From the NCBI GenBank assembly GCA_049652745.1, contig JBASEY010000002.1, positions 1 through 21,655 on the forward strand: a stretch of 21,655 nt of DNA, written 5' to 3'. A program made the position numbers and the translations under genes. The DNA comes from JBASEY01 sp049652745. GTDB taxonomy: Bacteria; CSSED10-310. This document shows positions 8,801 through 16,214 of the stretch, one piece after another. Numbering within the stretch: the stretch's first letter is position 1; every line of letters begins with the position of its first letter. Below the pieces are notes generated by a model. The model searched no databases, was not told where the DNA came from, and was given only the letters and a program-made list of their open reading frames with translations.

Positions 8801-10198
8801 AACAGAATGAGGAATCTACGCAGTTCTTTGTATATGGGAGAGCATTTTCATAACAACCTCGCGGTGATTATTCCTCAAGATGTTAACTATTTGGCAGCGC
8901 TATATTTGTATTGTGATTCAGGCATTTTCGAAAGGGAAATTCGCAAAATCGACCAAAAAATCAGCTTGACTAATCGAACCCTTCTAGGTGTTCCTTTCGA
9001 CATTGAGTTTTGGCAAAAAGAAGCATTTAAAAAGTTTCCCTATGGTCTCCCAAAACCCTACTCTGACGACCCCACCCAATGGATTTTCCACGGTCATCCC
9101 TGTGGATCTGTTATCTGGGATGAAGAAAAAAAGTGGACCGCTATCGGTTCCCTTCGAACCGACGATACAGTTTTACAAGTGGCTGTCGCCCGATTGCTCG
9201 GATACCGTTGGCCTGCGGAGACTGCACAAACCCCGCCGACCTCACCCCAACTGACCTCACCCCAACCCCTCTCCATGAATGGAGAGGGGCTTTTTAGGGG
9301 ATCAGACACTATCGAAAGAGATGGAATTTCAGAGCCTGTGACTTCCATGAACGATAAAGAGCTTGGGAATGGTGACTCCCCCTCTCCAGCAATGGAGAGG
9401 GGGCCGGGGGGTGAGGTAGAACTCTCGGATGAATCCAAATTCTGGGTTAAAAAATGCGAAGAACTCCACTCCTTTGCCGACGAAGATGGAATTGTGTCCA
9501 TTCCTCCAGTTCGTGGTGAAGAACCTGCCCATATCCGCCTCATCAACCTGCTTACCGCAGCCTACGGTGAGCAGTGGTCTTCATCTATTCGCGAATCACT
9601 TCTGAAGGCTGTCGGATGTGAAGGCCAAGACTTTGATTTTTGGCTCCGCAATAAATTCTTCGAGCAGCACTATAAGCTGTTTCATCACCGTCCCTTCATC
9701 TGGCACATCTGGGATGGGTTGAAAGACGGGTTCAGCGTCCTGGTCAACTACCATAAGCTCGATAAAAAACTTCTGGAAGCCTTAACTTACAATTACCTGG
9801 GCGACTGGATCAAGCGGCAGGAGGATGAGCAGACACGTGGTGTCGATGGCGCTGCAGAACGCTTGTCTGCTGCCAGGGCTTTGAAGGAAAAACTGGAACT
9901 CATTCTTCATGGTGAGCAGCCTTACGATATCTTTGTCCGTTGGAAACCGCTTCACGAACAACCTATCGGCTGGAATCCGGATTTGAATGATGGTGTCCGT
10001 CTGAATATCCGCCCCTTTATGACTGCAGGTATTCTTCGAAAGAACCCAAACATCAATTGGAAAAAAGATCGCGGTAAAGACACGCAAGACTCACCGTGGT
10101 TTCACCTGTTCAAAGGAGACCGAATCAATGATTATCACCTTCCGCCTGCAGATAAGATTAGGGCTCGTTCAGTAGCATTGGGAAAAAAGAATGAATAG
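5897..10198 (+). CDS. pglX: BREX adenine-specific DNA methyltransferase PglX, with two in-frame palindromic insertions
   Basis: PglX is the site-specific N6-adenine methyltransferase that marks host DNA and, with the other BREX proteins, directs exclusion of unmarked phage. ATG 5897 follows AAGGA with six-base spacing. The N-terminal helical region carries the family hallmark YEHWHRMLFARFLAENNLL (about residues 84-102). The SAM-binding motif I is DPCCGSGHFL (D524-L533) after AAGTFDGWP, and motif IV reads TNVPYL (N716-Y719) where NPPY is usual. The C-terminal region has the GIVSIPPVRGEEP and KPLHEQPIGWNPDLNDGVRLNIRPF segments. The protein has 1433 residues, against about 1100-1200 in typical homologues. 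The excess is two inserts: residues about 254-506, with a DUF559 nuclease fold, and about 1113-1174. Both lie between conserved blocks and keep the frame. No stop or frameshift is seen, so it may be functional. Confidence 0.93.
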   Translation: MRVLDKILRNKLESTVKSARDIAEEGSRIALQALAVDAPEPFSHLTPEDRDLRNRLRARARQIGDQKAVANGKHGIDHLVQECAYEHWHRMLFARFLAENNLLMHPEGVPVTLKECEELAKEEEDVENGWELAARYASRMLPQIFRPDTPVLRVKLSLEHQQRLEKLLEDLDVDTFKARDSLGWVYQFWQAKRKDEINASEVKIGADELPAVTQLFTEPYMVDFLLQNTLGAWWVGRHGRDSLPMEMPYLRFISPEQTSTQSQLTSPQPLSMDGERLLDASRFINGERALNVEEGSQGDEVLPPVISGNRVDPVKLELARSLPTSPQPQQTSPQPLSMDGEGLLDGSRFMNGERALNVEEGNQGDEVLPPVISGNRVDPVKLELARNFRKEPTEKEAEVWEWLRDRRMEGLKFRRQQIIDGFIADFYCAEHRFVIEIDGPVHDAELSRSYDQIREKIFNSKGIKTYRISNAECTKDLLHSIVKTAVCNSPFSSNGEGGRGDEVLPAAGTFDGWPTRAAEITVLDPCCGSGHFLVAAFDILVRFRMVEEGLSADEAGDAVLRDNIHGLEIDERCTQIAAFALAFASWTFPGSSGYRPLPSMKIACSGLSLNVERSEWVQLIGDDYRMQNAMGQLYDLFEKAPILGSLIDIKIIGFDQNKQELVEAASIVSLLPKLSSMISALKSSKDYQKQELGVTAKGALDALDILIKHYTLVTTNVPYLGRGKQCRELMVFSENNFPDAKSDIATVFLQRCLNLCSINGTSSFVLPQNWLFLVSYRNLRRKLLKNQTWNIVIKLGEGGFDSSAAAGAFTAMLIISNAIPCKNDFIHAIDAIEDNTPELKATALISKEVTTKGQLSVYEIPDARIVLDDIDRSLLLLNKLCNSYQGLVTGDLSRFTIKFWEIQNAVPKDWVPIRGSIGANTRFGGMGDFLLWQDGRGELHKYAAATREQLHDMHESGNLAWGKQGIAINRMRNLRSSLYMGEHFHNNLAVIIPQDVNYLAALYLYCDSGIFEREIRKIDQKISLTNRTLLGVPFDIEFWQKEAFKKFPYGLPKPYSDDPTQWIFHGHPCGSVIWDEEKKWTAIGSLRTDDTVLQVAVARLLGYRWPAETAQTPPTSPQLTSPQPLSMNGEGLFRGSDTIERDGISEPVTSMNDKELGNGDSPSPAMERGPGGEVELSDESKFWVKKCEELHSFADEDGIVSIPPVRGEEPAHIRLINLLTAAYGEQWSSSIRESLLKAVGCEGQDFDFWLRNKFFEQHYKLFHHRPFIWHIWDGLKDGFSVLVNYHKLDKKLLEALTYNYLGDWIKRQEDEQTRGVDGAAERLSAARALKEKLELILHGEQPYDIFVRWKPLHEQPIGWNPDLNDGVRLNIRPFMTAGILRKNPNINWKKDRGKDTQDSPWFHLFKGDRINDYHLPPADKIRARSVALGKKNE
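6688..6857 (+). repeat. Tandem direct repeat in pglX, copy 1
   Basis: This is the first of two nearly identical 170-base copies, each beginning GACCTCACCCCAACCCCTCTCC and ending TTGAATTGGCAAGAA. Only a few single-base differences were seen between them. The period to copy 2 is exactly 198 bases (66 codons), so the duplication leaves the frame unchanged. It contains a left palindrome (6701-6724, with one mismatch in the stem) and the first residues of the DUF559 region (VDPVKLELAR). It then breaks off into a 28-base spacer holding another ACCTCACCCCAACCT motif. Confidence 0.9.
6886..7055 (+). repeat. Tandem direct repeat in pglX, copy 2
   Basis: The second copy continues directly into the complete DUF559 domain. 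Its palindrome is perfect: CCCCTCTCCAT (6899-6909) pairs with ATGGAGAGGGG (6912-6922). Downstream, a weaker TTTCAT...ATGGAGAAA hairpin and a GGGGACGAAGTCCTT tail (about 6941-7002) look like a decayed opposite-orientation palindrome. The repeated unit may therefore itself be a degenerate palindrome pair. Confidence 0.9.
9238..9419 (+). mobile_element. REP-like palindrome pair without cargo, inserted in frame in pglX
   Basis: A left palindrome, CCCCTCTCCAT (9266-9276) with ATGGAGAGGGG (9279-9289), is preceded by two GACCTCACCCCAA motifs. The oppositely oriented right palindrome, CCCCCTCTCCA (9378-9388) with TGGAGAGGGGG (9393-9403), is followed by GGGGGGTGAGGT. About 88 bases of unremarkable sequence separate them. 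The segment adds roughly 62 residues (about 1113-1174) between RLLGYRWP and the conserved LHSFADEDGIVSIPP block. The left palindrome is read in the same frame as those at 6688 and 6886 (TSPQPLSMNGEG). The right one is read in a different frame from the one at 7362 (SPSPAMERGPGGE versus SPFSSNGEGGRGDE). Confidence 0.75.
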
Positions 10199-10252
10199 TA
10201 GAAATATTTAGAAGAATTTGAATCCCTTATCCATCGAAAGGAGGGCTTATTT

Positions 10253-11179
10253 ATGAGCGTTAAGAAACCCACAAATTATGCAACATGGATGCCGCATATT
10301 ATAGAATCATTGAAAGATATGGGTGGGTCTGGGAGGCCAATGGAGGTTTATGAACGCGTTATAAAACGTGCGAATGTACCAAAAGATTTGTTATCTGAGA
10401 AAACGCCAAGTGGAAATTTAAGAATCAAACCTCAGGTTTATTATGCTGTCGTCCTTTTACGTCGTGAAAAACTAATAGCTGATAAGAAACCCGACAGGAT
10501 GTGGACGCTATCAGAATCTGGGAAAAATACGACGTTAACAGATATTGAAGCCGAGGAGATATTGGCAAAATATATTGCAGAAAATGCTGAGAAGAGGCTG
10601 AAAAAAACCCCGAAAATACAAATTGAAGAGCTTGAAGATGAAATACAGGTTGATCATGAAAGCAGAAATAATTGCCATAATGATCTAATGAATATGTTCA
10701 AAGAAATTTCACCTCAATCATTCGAACGACTATGCGCTGATTTTCTGCGTCATCTAGGGCTATACTCTATACGGGTTACTGGTGGAACAGGTGATAGAGG
10801 AATTGATGGAGAAGGATTATTGCCGTTGAATGATGTAATAAGCATGAGAATTGCTTTTCAATGCAAACGCCTAAAAAAACCCGTTGGATCAAAGGAAATT
10901 CAAAGTTTTCAAGGCGCGATGGGAACCTGGGTAGAGAAAGGGATTTTTTTCACCACCAGCAAGTTCACTACACATGCGCAAAAGATTGCATCTGCACAGG
11001 GCAGTAAACCAGTTGAGTTGATTGACGGGAAAAAGTTAATCAGCCTAATGGAGAAGCATCAGTTTGGGATAAAAACAAGGGAAGTAAGAGTAAAAAAATA
11101 TAGAATAGACAGCAAATTCTTACATAAATACCAGAGTCAAACAAGATCACAGATTGATCGTGGAAATGAAAAAGAATGA
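10253..11179 (+). CDS. Mrr-type restriction endonuclease embedded in the BREX operon
   Basis: This 308-residue protein has the two-domain layout of Mrr (type IV, modification-dependent) enzymes. An N-terminal winged-helix region (about residues 1-90: WMPHIIESLKDMGG, MEVYERVI, VYYAVVLLRREKLI, MWTLSESGK) is followed by a PD-(D/E)XK catalytic domain (about 150-265). Catalytic residues visible are D185 in GDRGIDGEG and Q203-x-K205 in AFQCKR, followed by the typical GSKEIQSFQGAM and GIFFTTSKFTTHAQKIA segments. The start is secured by AAAGGAGG at 10237-10244. It lies 54 bases after pglX, and its stop overlaps the pglZ start by four bases (ATGA). Mrr and other type IV enzymes are known passengers in BREX loci, where they cover phages with modified DNA. 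The substrate here is inferred. Confidence 0.88.
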   Translation: MSVKKPTNYATWMPHIIESLKDMGGSGRPMEVYERVIKRANVPKDLLSEKTPSGNLRIKPQVYYAVVLLRREKLIADKKPDRMWTLSESGKNTTLTDIEAEEILAKYIAENAEKRLKKTPKIQIEELEDEIQVDHESRNNCHNDLMNMFKEISPQSFERLCADFLRHLGLYSIRVTGGTGDRGIDGEGLLPLNDVISMRIAFQCKRLKKPVGSKEIQSFQGAMGTWVEKGIFFTTSKFTTHAQKIASAQGSKPVELIDGKKLISLMEKHQFGIKTREVRVKKYRIDSKFLHKYQSQTRSQIDRGNEKE

Positions 11180-13509
11180 GCGGTCTCACATTTACAGATG
11201 CCCTGGTGGCAAAGTTGAATGCCCTCAACGATTACAATCGAAGTGTGTTCACTCCACCGGCAGCCATCCTCTGGCCGGATAAGGCTCGGCAGTTCGAACC
11301 GGTCATTGACTTGATCAGGGACAGGATTCCTTATTTTATCACTTTCGGTGATTATAACCCGCAGAATTGCACCGGGCCGGCAATCTGGATCCGATGCTTG
11401 TTGGCAAGAATTGTTGCACCCGCTGACGAATGGCCTGCGAATGCTGTGCCTGTCATTTATCTGCCTGGAATATCGCGCAGCATGCTGCGTGCAATAGACG
11501 CCTGTCCCGACTATTTGAAACCACTTGCAGAACTACAATACAGAGGCGCTATCTTCTCCCAGCGAAGTGGTAGGGATTGGACTTTGAATGCGTTCATGAT
11601 CACGAAGGATGGTGGCCTGGATCTGGATGTCATACAAGATACGGACACTATCAAAGCCATGCAGCGAGCTCTAAACATACTGATGGATACGCCCCTGGAC
11701 AGATTGACCAGCAAGCAGCTTGATGCAGGATTCTTCAATCAGCTTATCATGCCTGATCCAGTAAGAGATGTATTGCACTGGTTGAACGATCCGGAAGGAA
11801 TAAAAAAGATTTGGAAAGACGATCAATGGGAAACGTTTTGCGAGGAATGTAAAGCCCGATTTAACTTTGACCCACGTAAAGACGATCCACTCACCGCAGC
11901 CGAATTCCTGGGTCAGCGAAAAGGAAGCTGGAAAGACGTATGGGATCGATATGTGGAATCACCCCGATCATATCCCGCTATTCTATCCTGGCTTGAGAAA
12001 GCGCAGCCTGGGAGTCTGCCAATAGATTTATTTACAGATCAATCAACATGGCCGAAATACAACGATCAACAGGAAGATCATCTCCGGGGATATCTCATCA
12101 GGCTGGCCAATATGCCGGAGAAAGAAGTAAGAGAAAATATACTAACATTAGAATCAACTCACGGAAAGAGGCGGTCATGGGTATGGTTCAAACTAGATCG
12201 GTCGCCGTTAGCAGGTACAATCCAATATCTGGCGCAGATGGCAAAGGCTATTGAGCATCAACTGCCTGGCAACTCATTGAATGAAATTATTGAAAGTTAT
12301 CGACGTTCCTTGTGGGAGATAGATGATGCGGCTATCCAGGCTTTGACCCACCCGAAAAAGCCGGATGACATCCAAGCGGTGACGACAGCGATCCGGTCGA
12401 TCTACTTGCCATGGTTGGAACGGATAAATCTTCAATTCCAGAATCTGGTTAAACACGAGGGTTATCCAGTTAATAGAAAGACCGATGCGCCGGTCAAGTT
12501 GAAGAAAGGTGAAGTGCTTCTGTTTGTGGATGGTTTAAGGATGGATGCAGCTTGGCGGGTGAAGAAAATTTTAGAGGAGAAAGGGTGTCTGGTTGACCTG
12601 AGCAGCAGTTGGGCAGCGTTCCCTTCCGTAACGGCCACGTCCAAATATGCTCAATCACCTATCCGGTATCTTCTTGAAGGATTAGCCGATACAGGTGATT
12701 TCAATCCTTCAGTGAAAGAGACACAGACGAAATTGAACACAAACTCATTCCGGAAGCTGATGAATCAGGAACAGGTCGATGTTTTTGGGCTCCAATCAAC
12801 CGGGAATCCGGATGAAGCTGGGTGGACAGAGATAGGAGATATTGACAAAACCGGCCATGATCAGGGATGGAAGCTAGCTAAGCAAATGAAAGAGAAAATT
12901 CAGGATATCATCTTCCGAATAACTGATCTTTTTGAAGCTGGTTGGAAAGTTATCAGGATCGTCACGGATCATGGATGGTTATTGATGCCGGGCGGGTTAC
13001 CAAAAACTCAGCTTCATTCGTGTCTGGTATCCGCACGATGGGCACGCTGTGCAATCCTGAAGGATACTTCTCATACTGAGATGGTCGTGTTGCCGTGGTA
13101 CTGGTCAGACAATGTGCAGATAGCAACAGGTCCTGGTATAAACTGTTTTATCGATGGCAAAGAATACGATCATGGTGGACTGAGCCTTCAGGAGTGCATT
13201 ATCCCGAACCTGGAAATCAGACCAGGAAAATCCCAGCAGGTAACCCAGATCGAGAATGTCGACTGGAGGGGGCTGCGGTGCTATATCACCATAAAAGGAG
13301 ACACTTCAGGATTGGTTGCTGATATTAGGAAGAAATTCGGTGATGCAGGTTCTAGTCTCGTATTAACTCAAAAACCGTTCGAGGGTGAAAAAGTCTCTTT
13401 ACTCGTTGAAGAAGAAGACTTCATTGGTTCAACAGCGTTTGTCGTAGTTCTGGACGAAAAGCAGCAGGTAATTGCGAAAAAAATGACATTCGTAGGTGGA
13501 GGTGATTGA
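11176..13509 (+). CDS. pglZ: BREX alkaline-phosphatase-fold protein PglZ
   Basis: This 777-residue protein contains the PglZ domain of the alkaline phosphatase superfamily. The metal-binding motifs appear in order: LLFVDGLRMD (D452, and D457), IVTDHGWLL (D598, H599) and YDHGGLSLQECI (D665, H666). An N-terminal region of about 430 residues precedes the fold, as usual in PglZ. It starts in an ATGA overlap with the mrr-type gene and ends one base before brxL, so expression is probably coupled on both sides. PglZ is a core BREX component needed for defence and, in several systems, for methylation. Its enzymatic activity in vivo is not settled. Confidence 0.95.
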   Translation: MSGLTFTDALVAKLNALNDYNRSVFTPPAAILWPDKARQFEPVIDLIRDRIPYFITFGDYNPQNCTGPAIWIRCLLARIVAPADEWPANAVPVIYLPGISRSMLRAIDACPDYLKPLAELQYRGAIFSQRSGRDWTLNAFMITKDGGLDLDVIQDTDTIKAMQRALNILMDTPLDRLTSKQLDAGFFNQLIMPDPVRDVLHWLNDPEGIKKIWKDDQWETFCEECKARFNFDPRKDDPLTAAEFLGQRKGSWKDVWDRYVESPRSYPAILSWLEKAQPGSLPIDLFTDQSTWPKYNDQQEDHLRGYLIRLANMPEKEVRENILTLESTHGKRRSWVWFKLDRSPLAGTIQYLAQMAKAIEHQLPGNSLNEIIESYRRSLWEIDDAAIQALTHPKKPDDIQAVTTAIRSIYLPWLERINLQFQNLVKHEGYPVNRKTDAPVKLKKGEVLLFVDGLRMDAAWRVKKILEEKGCLVDLSSSWAAFPSVTATSKYAQSPIRYLLEGLADTGDFNPSVKETQTKLNTNSFRKLMNQEQVDVFGLQSTGNPDEAGWTEIGDIDKTGHDQGWKLAKQMKEKIQDIIFRITDLFEAGWKVIRIVTDHGWLLMPGGLPKTQLHSCLVSARWARCAILKDTSHTEMVVLPWYWSDNVQIATGPGINCFIDGKEYDHGGLSLQECIIPNLEIRPGKSQQVTQIENVDWRGLRCYITIKGDTSGLVADIRKKFGDAGSSLVLTQKPFEGEKVSLLVEEEDFIGSTAFVVVLDEKQQVIAKKMTFVGGGD

Positions 13510-13510
13510 C

Positions 13511-15556
13511 ATGGAACTCGATGCACTGGATCGTATTGCAGAAAAAGCATTTGAAGGATATGTGGTCCGGAAAGATTTGGTCAGGGCATACAGTCGCCAG
13601 TATCCGGTTCCTACTTATGTAGTTGAATTTCTATTGGGACGCTACTGTGCCAGTACCAATGAAGCCGAAATCAACGAAGGGCTAGAAGTAGTGGAACGCC
13701 AGCTTGCTTCTCGGACTATAAAGGCAGGGGAACATGAACTATTCAAAGCCAGAGCGAGGGAGAAAGGGTCGATCAAAATCATCGATCTGATCACGGCACG
13801 GTTGGATGCCAAAACCGATTCATATATCGCTACGCTTCCCAGCTTGCTTTTAAGGGATGTCCGTATTGATCCGGAAGTCGTAAAGAAACATGAACGAATG
13901 CTAACTGGTGGATTTTATGCAGAGGTAGAATTGGAATATGATGCTGCCATTGCCCAGGAGAAAAACGGCCGCCCCTTCGGAATTACTATGTTGCGGGAGA
14001 TACAACTCTCAAAGCGGGATGTGCTGGATGTCTTCAGCAGAGGCCGTCAAGGGTTTACAACGAAAGAATGGAAAGATTTTCTTTTGCGTAGCTTAGGATT
14101 TGAACCTGATACGCTAACACCCCGTGCCAGGGATGTGATCCTGATGCGGATGGTGCCGTTTGTTGAACGCAACTACAACATGGTGGAGCTTGGACCGCGA
14201 GGAACTGGGAAGAGCCATTTATTTCAGCAGATTTCGCCGTATGCGCATCTGATCTCAGGTGGGAAAGCCACAGTTGCGCGGATGTTTGTTAACAATGCTA
14301 CTGGTCAACGAGGGCTGGTTTGTCAGTATGACGTAATTTGTTTTGACGAAGTGTCAGGTGTCTCATTCGATCAGAAAGACGGCGTAAATATCATGAAGGG
14401 GTACATGGAATCAGGCGAATTCAGCCGAGGGAAAGAATCTATCCGTGCGGATGGCGGAATCGTTCTGGTCGGTAATTTTGAGGTGGATGTAGAGCATCAG
14501 CAGCGAATCGGACATCTTTTCGGTCCACTCCCTCCTGAAATGCGGAATGATACGGCGTTCATGGATAGGATACATGCTTATTTGCCTGGATGGGATATCC
14601 CGTCAATGAAAGCGGAACTGTTCACCGATCATTTTGGTCTGGTCAGTGATTTTCTTTCTGAGTGCATGACTCACTTGCGAGCGCAAAGCAGAATGAAAGT
14701 GATTCAGGATCGAGTTCAATATGGTGGCGCTCTTCGTGGTCGGGACGTGAATGCTGCGAATAAAACTATTTGCGGCCTTTTAAAATTGTTGTATCCGGAT
14801 CCTGATATACCCATAGCCGATGAGGATTTAGAATGGGCGGTAAGGATTGCATTGGAAGTGAGACGAAGGGTTAAAGAGCAGCAGAAACGGATTGGAGCGG
14901 CAGAATTCCGTAATACTCACTTCAGTTACACAATGGGAGTTGATGGAGTCGAGAAATATGTATCCACACCCGAACTTCAGAGCGAGAATAGCATTGGTTC
15001 CGATCCATTGCCTCCTGGTCATATCTGGGCGATCAGTCCGGGTGGCGATGGAGATAACCCTGGCCTATTCAGAATCGAAATCAATGTTGGACCGGGATCT
15101 GGGGTTCGAATACTAAACCGGACACCTCCTAAACCGTTTGTAGAGAGCGTCAAGATTGCGGAGCAAAACATGTATGCAAGAAGCCGCGACCTGGTTGGAG
15201 ACAGAGATCCAAGGGGACATGAGTTTACGATCCAGCTTCGCGGATTTGATGCCAATAAAAGCGGTAACCAAGTTGGTGTAAGTGTGCTGCTGGCTTTATG
15301 CAGTGGATTATTAGCGAAACATATAAAAGGCGGTTTGATTTTAGTCGGAGGTATCAACCTTGGCGGTTCTATCGAGCCTATATATAACGCTGTAAGCATC
15401 ATTGAATTAGCAGCAGAAAAAGGAGCGACGACGGTGCTTATGCCGGTATCGACCCGAAAGCAACTTTATGATTTGTCGGATGATATTGCGACAAAAGTGA
15501 ATGTGTTGTTCTACTCAGATGCACGCGATGCGCTTTTGAAGGCGATGGTGGAGTAA
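13511..15556 (+). CDS. brxL: BREX Lon-like AAA+ protein BrxL
   Basis: Read from ATG 13511 (MELDALDRIAEKAFEGYVVRK as its beginning), it has 681 residues. This start sits seven bases after GGAGGT (13498-13503), while an in-frame GTG at 13496 would overlap that site. The AAA+ core has Walker A GPRGTGKSH (G228-H236) and Walker B ICFDE (D279, E280), followed by MKGYMESGEF and GGIVLVGN segments. The C-terminal Lon-like domain contains SGNQVGVSVLLAL (from S584) and LGGSIEPIYNAV. At the position of the Lon catalytic lysine there is V628, so peptidase activity is doubtful, in line with the view that BrxL acts as a DNA-binding AAA+ ring. It closes the operon. BrxL is needed for phage exclusion but not for methylation in several type 1 systems. 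Confidence 0.95.
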   Translation: MELDALDRIAEKAFEGYVVRKDLVRAYSRQYPVPTYVVEFLLGRYCASTNEAEINEGLEVVERQLASRTIKAGEHELFKARAREKGSIKIIDLITARLDAKTDSYIATLPSLLLRDVRIDPEVVKKHERMLTGGFYAEVELEYDAAIAQEKNGRPFGITMLREIQLSKRDVLDVFSRGRQGFTTKEWKDFLLRSLGFEPDTLTPRARDVILMRMVPFVERNYNMVELGPRGTGKSHLFQQISPYAHLISGGKATVARMFVNNATGQRGLVCQYDVICFDEVSGVSFDQKDGVNIMKGYMESGEFSRGKESIRADGGIVLVGNFEVDVEHQQRIGHLFGPLPPEMRNDTAFMDRIHAYLPGWDIPSMKAELFTDHFGLVSDFLSECMTHLRAQSRMKVIQDRVQYGGALRGRDVNAANKTICGLLKLLYPDPDIPIADEDLEWAVRIALEVRRRVKEQQKRIGAAEFRNTHFSYTMGVDGVEKYVSTPELQSENSIGSDPLPPGHIWAISPGGDGDNPGLFRIEINVGPGSGVRILNRTPPKPFVESVKIAEQNMYARSRDLVGDRDPRGHEFTIQLRGFDANKSGNQVGVSVLLALCSGLLAKHIKGGLILVGGINLGGSIEPIYNAVSIIELAAEKGATTVLMPVSTRKQLYDLSDDIATKVNVLFYSDARDALLKAMVE

Positions 15557-15677
15557 TTGGCTTAATGGAAGAATCATATTCTTCGTCTATGATCTAGGTG
15601 CAATACGGGATGTAGATGAATTTGTGAGAGATTTTGAGGACGAAACTGGTGTAAAAGTGCTGGTTATCAAGCACTAA
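15555..15677 (+). pseudogene. C-terminal remnant of an unidentified (possibly PD-(D/E)XK) protein
   Basis: Right after the brxL stop, in another frame, the sequence reads NWLNGRIIFFVYDLGAIRDV, then an acidic DEFVRDFEDETGVKV segment, and ends LVIKH with TAA at 15675-15677. The pattern (hydrophobic FFVYD strand, IRD-x-EF helix, GVKVLVI strand) looks like the end of a soluble protein and reminds me of C-termini of restriction-type nucleases. There is no start codon or ribosome binding site in this frame, and the upstream part is brxL. It is probably the tail of a gene whose body was lost when the region rearranged. The family is not identified with confidence. Confidence 0.45.
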
Positions 15678-15701
15678 AAGTAATAAAGCATTTTTTTTAG
15701 T
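15673..15701 (+). terminator. Weak candidate terminator after the BREX operon
   Basis: ACTAAAA (15673-15679) can pair with TTTTAGT (15695-15701), and a run of eight T lies within the second arm. The stem is AT-only except for one base pair, so this is a poor intrinsic terminator. It is the only T-tract structure close downstream of brxL. Confidence 0.2.
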
Positions 15702-15795
15702 ATTGAGAAACATATCCTTTTACCTTCATTGTTTGCCATTCTGCCGAACTGAACGATATTGCTAGCATCAAAGGTACAGCATGCTTACTTTTACG

Positions 15796-15896
15796 ATTGG
15801 GAATTACTATATTCCCGCCTTCCCAACCATCATCTAGACTGCACATACCACTCCCCTTCTCCAGCCATGGAGAAGGGGCCGGAGGATGAGGTCCTC
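15796..15896 (+). repeat. 101-bp repeat with REP-like palindrome, intergenic copy 2
   Basis: The palindrome CCCCTTCTCCA-GCCA-TGGAGAAGGGG occupies 15853-15878 and is followed by the GATGAGGTCCTC tail. The 57 bases before the stem, including ACCATCATCTAGACTGCACA, align without gaps to the copy at 20153-20253. The repeated unit is therefore about 100 bases, not just the hairpin. Confidence 0.85.
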
Positions 15897-16005
15897 ACCG
15901 CAGACAGTCGTCAGGATCAAGCTTTCATTGTGTTACCATAAATTTATGACGGTGACAATGCGGGTATCTAGAGGGACCGGTTGATGGGGTCACGGGCGGT
16001 TCCCA

Positions 16006-16089
16006 ATGTATCAATATATGCAAGACACCTACCCTTAATTAAATGAGTTTAGTAACTCAAAGGCTGGTGTCTCAAGGTTCTTGATACAT
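16006..16089. repeat. Long imperfect inverted repeat with nested hairpin
   Basis: ATGTATCAA at 16006-16014 pairs with TTGATACAT at 16081-16089, and AAGACACC (16022-16029) pairs with GGTGTCT(C) around 16066-16072. At the centre, GAGTT (16045-16049) pairs with AACTC (16054-16058). The whole can fold into an 84-base bulged hairpin. It could be a structured RNA, a decayed miniature transposon, or a regulatory hairpin upstream of the 16215 gene. Nothing in the sequence decides among these. Confidence 0.6.
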
Positions 16090-16214
16090 TTCGACACGTT
16101 ACAAGCCCTTGGAAATCAAGCATCTAATCTTAAGTCTTTACTCAATATACTGGTTTGTTTATCATAGATCTTGAGAAAACGATTGGATGTAAAAACTTTA
16201 TAGGAGAAGAAACT

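Larger units (their letters stand above)
15678..16214. other. Intergenic region with REP-like repeat and large inverted repeat
   Basis: About 540 bases hold no gene I can support. They contain one copy of the 101-base palindrome-bearing repeat (15796-15896) and a long imperfect inverted repeat (16006-16089). The ribosome binding site AGGAG (16202-16206) of the next gene is at the right end. A short open frame through the repeat (15759-15941) is a by-product of the stop-free palindrome. Confidence 0.6.

Noticed and set aside
9094..9546. A 150-codon minus-strand frame inside pglX
   Set aside because: It is an antisense shadow stretched by the stop-free palindromes, and the plus-strand PglX sequence is well conserved.
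5897..10198. pglX as a frameshifted or broken gene because of its insertions
   Set aside because: The frame is open from start to stop, and all conserved PglX blocks are present in order on both sides of each insertion.
16155..16214. TTG start for the 16215 gene
   Set aside because: No ribosome binding site is seen at that distance, whereas ATG 16215 has AGGAG eight bases upstream.
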